Below, piece by piece: positions 38,647-39,423 of a stretch of DNA of 39,423 nt. The notes below the pieces were generated by a model. That model searched no databases and was not told the origin of the DNA. It worked only from the letters and a program-made list of their open reading frames with translations. Source of the DNA: Pyropia haitanensis (Eukaryota > Rhodophyta > Bangiophyceae > Bangiales > Bangiaceae); contig SDUX01000013.1 in NCBI GenBank assembly GCA_008729055.1, forward strand, positions 1-39,423, given 5' to 3'. A program made the translations under genes and the position numbers. Every line of letters begins with the position of its first letter. Position 1 is the stretch's first letter.

Positions 38647-39144
38647 GACCCCCGCCCAGGTGGTGCCCCCCCCCCTGAGGGGGAGGACAAGAACCCCCAG
38701 GCGGGGCGGCGCCGGCAGGCCCGCGAGCCCCGTCTACCCCCCCCCCCCACCCCACGCCCGCCCTGGCCTTGAGGATGTACCGGTAGAGCCCGCTGCCCGC
38801 CGTCAGCCGCTGCCGCGTCCGCACCACCACCCGAATCAGCCCCCCCCCCGACGGCCGGCGCCGCGACGCCCAGCACAGCCACCGCACCCGCCGCACCCGC
38901 CACGCCGCGGCCGCCCACAGCACCGCCGGCGGACGCAGCACGACCGCCAACCGCCGCCCGGGCGCCCCCGACGCGGGAGGACGCCGCCACCGCCGCACAG
39001 GCGGAAAGGAGGGCGGACGCGCCCGGCCGCCCAGCGCCTCCCGCCGCCGCAGCGGCGGGTGCCGCCGCCCCGCGGGCGGTGGCCCCGTGCACCCCGTAGA
39101 GGGGGGCGGCGCCGACCCAGCCGCACGCCAGCTTCGGCTAAGCA

Positions 39145-39166
39145 CCCCCTGGGGGGCCCCAGGGGG
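39145..39166. repeat. Strong hairpin at the element's 5' side
   Basis: CCCCCTGGGG, GG, CCCCAGGGGG. A second stem, CCCCCC-TCGC-GGGGGG, follows at about 39190-39205. Structured leaders are common in retrotransposon 5' UTRs. Confidence 0.8.
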
Positions 39167-39423
39167 CTGCCAAGGTCATAGCGCCCGCCCCCCTCGCGGG
39201 GGGAAGCGCCGTCACGTAAACAGCTCGCAGCAGCGCGCGCAAAGGGCGAAAAGTCGGGTGCCGACAGTGAGGAAACCCCCAACGTCGACACCTGATTGGC
39301 CCAAATCATCTCGAAAACCGCTGTCAATAGCTCGGACCGGCGCCGAAAATTCGTTTTCGACGCCGCCCCCGACCGCGACGTCGACGATCGCGTCGACGCC
39401 GCGCGCTACAGACACAACAACCG
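39167..39423. other. Window end, possible retrotransposon 5' flank
   Basis: Moderate-GC sequence without a gene. A 6-bp stem closed by TTCG lies at 39344-39359 (CGAAAA, TTCG, TTTTCG). GTCGACGATCGCGTCGAC near 39380-39400 is nearly palindromic. Confidence 0.45.

Larger units (their letters stand above)
33124..39166 (-). mobile_element. Non-LTR (LINE-like) retrotransposon, two ORFs, many frame breaks
   Basis: Read on the minus strand, the element begins near 39166 with strong hairpins. It carries a long ORF1 (about 38.7 kb down to 36407) and an overlapping ORF2 with C2H2-type fingers and reverse transcriptase, ending at TGA or TAG 33124-33126. There are no LTRs. No apurinic endonuclease or restriction-like endonuclease domain could be recognised. 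The order zinc fingers then RT recalls R2/NeSL-type LINEs. The RT sequence itself resembles RTs widespread in algae (SSPGPSGLRTEHLWAL). Both ends are approximate: no poly-A tail or target-site duplication was identified. At least five frame changes suggest a dead copy or homopolymer errors. Confidence 0.75.

Noticed and set aside
1..39423. CRISPR array or bacterial origin
   Set aside because: No short regular repeats with unique spacers. Genes are eukaryotic nuclear families; GTG-started frames are artefacts of permissive start calling.

Overview
The window is eukaryotic nuclear DNA of very high GC content. Most coding stretches encode Ala/Gly/Pro-rich low-complexity protein around short conserved cores. 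The recognisable genes are nuclear: a nucleoporin, condensin-II subunit D3, an RNA polymerase I factor and a kelch/BTB protein. There is also a non-LTR retrotransposon. Extreme GC, few introns and long poly-G/poly-C tracts inside genes would fit a bangiophyte red alga (Porphyra/Pyropia type). That is inference from style; another GC-rich protist is possible.

Layout. 1-2.9 kb: a 333-bp tandem repeat followed by the C-terminal part of a KDZ-like transposase. 2.9-5.7 kb (minus): an unrecognised acidic nuclear-looking protein with one frame break. 5.7-6.7 kb: a divergent intergenic region. 6.7-9.2 kb (plus): a Nup93/Nic96 nucleoporin lacking its C-terminal part. 9.7-10.3 kb (minus): an intact small membrane/coiled-coil protein. 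11.35-14.3 kb (plus): the C-terminal third of condensin-II subunit D3, followed by a short HEAT-like fragment. 15.7-15.9 kb (plus): the start of a cytochrome b5-like protein. 16-18.4 kb: hairpin-bearing repeats, a C-rich simple repeat and a minisatellite. 18.6-22.4 kb (plus): a kelch-BTB protein resembling LZTR1. 22.8-23.7 kb (minus): a probable membrane protein. 24.3-26.7 kb (minus): TAF1B/Rrn7. 27-33 kb: mostly degenerate or non-coding sequence. 33.1-39.2 kb (minus): a LINE-like retrotransposon with two ORFs, C2H2 fingers and reverse transcriptase.

Two themes run through the window. First, reading frames of conserved genes usually break inside or near homopolymer tracts, which points to sequencing or assembly indels, slippage or pseudogenisation. 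Second, in two unrelated genes an in-frame TAG sits where the family has a conserved tryptophan (TGG). That could be nonsense mutation, base-calling error or, more speculatively, UAG-to-UGG mRNA editing. No operon logic applies. The named genes share nuclear/chromosome functions, but nothing shows that they act together. Frame assignments rest on codon periodicity and family resemblance read by eye, with no database search.
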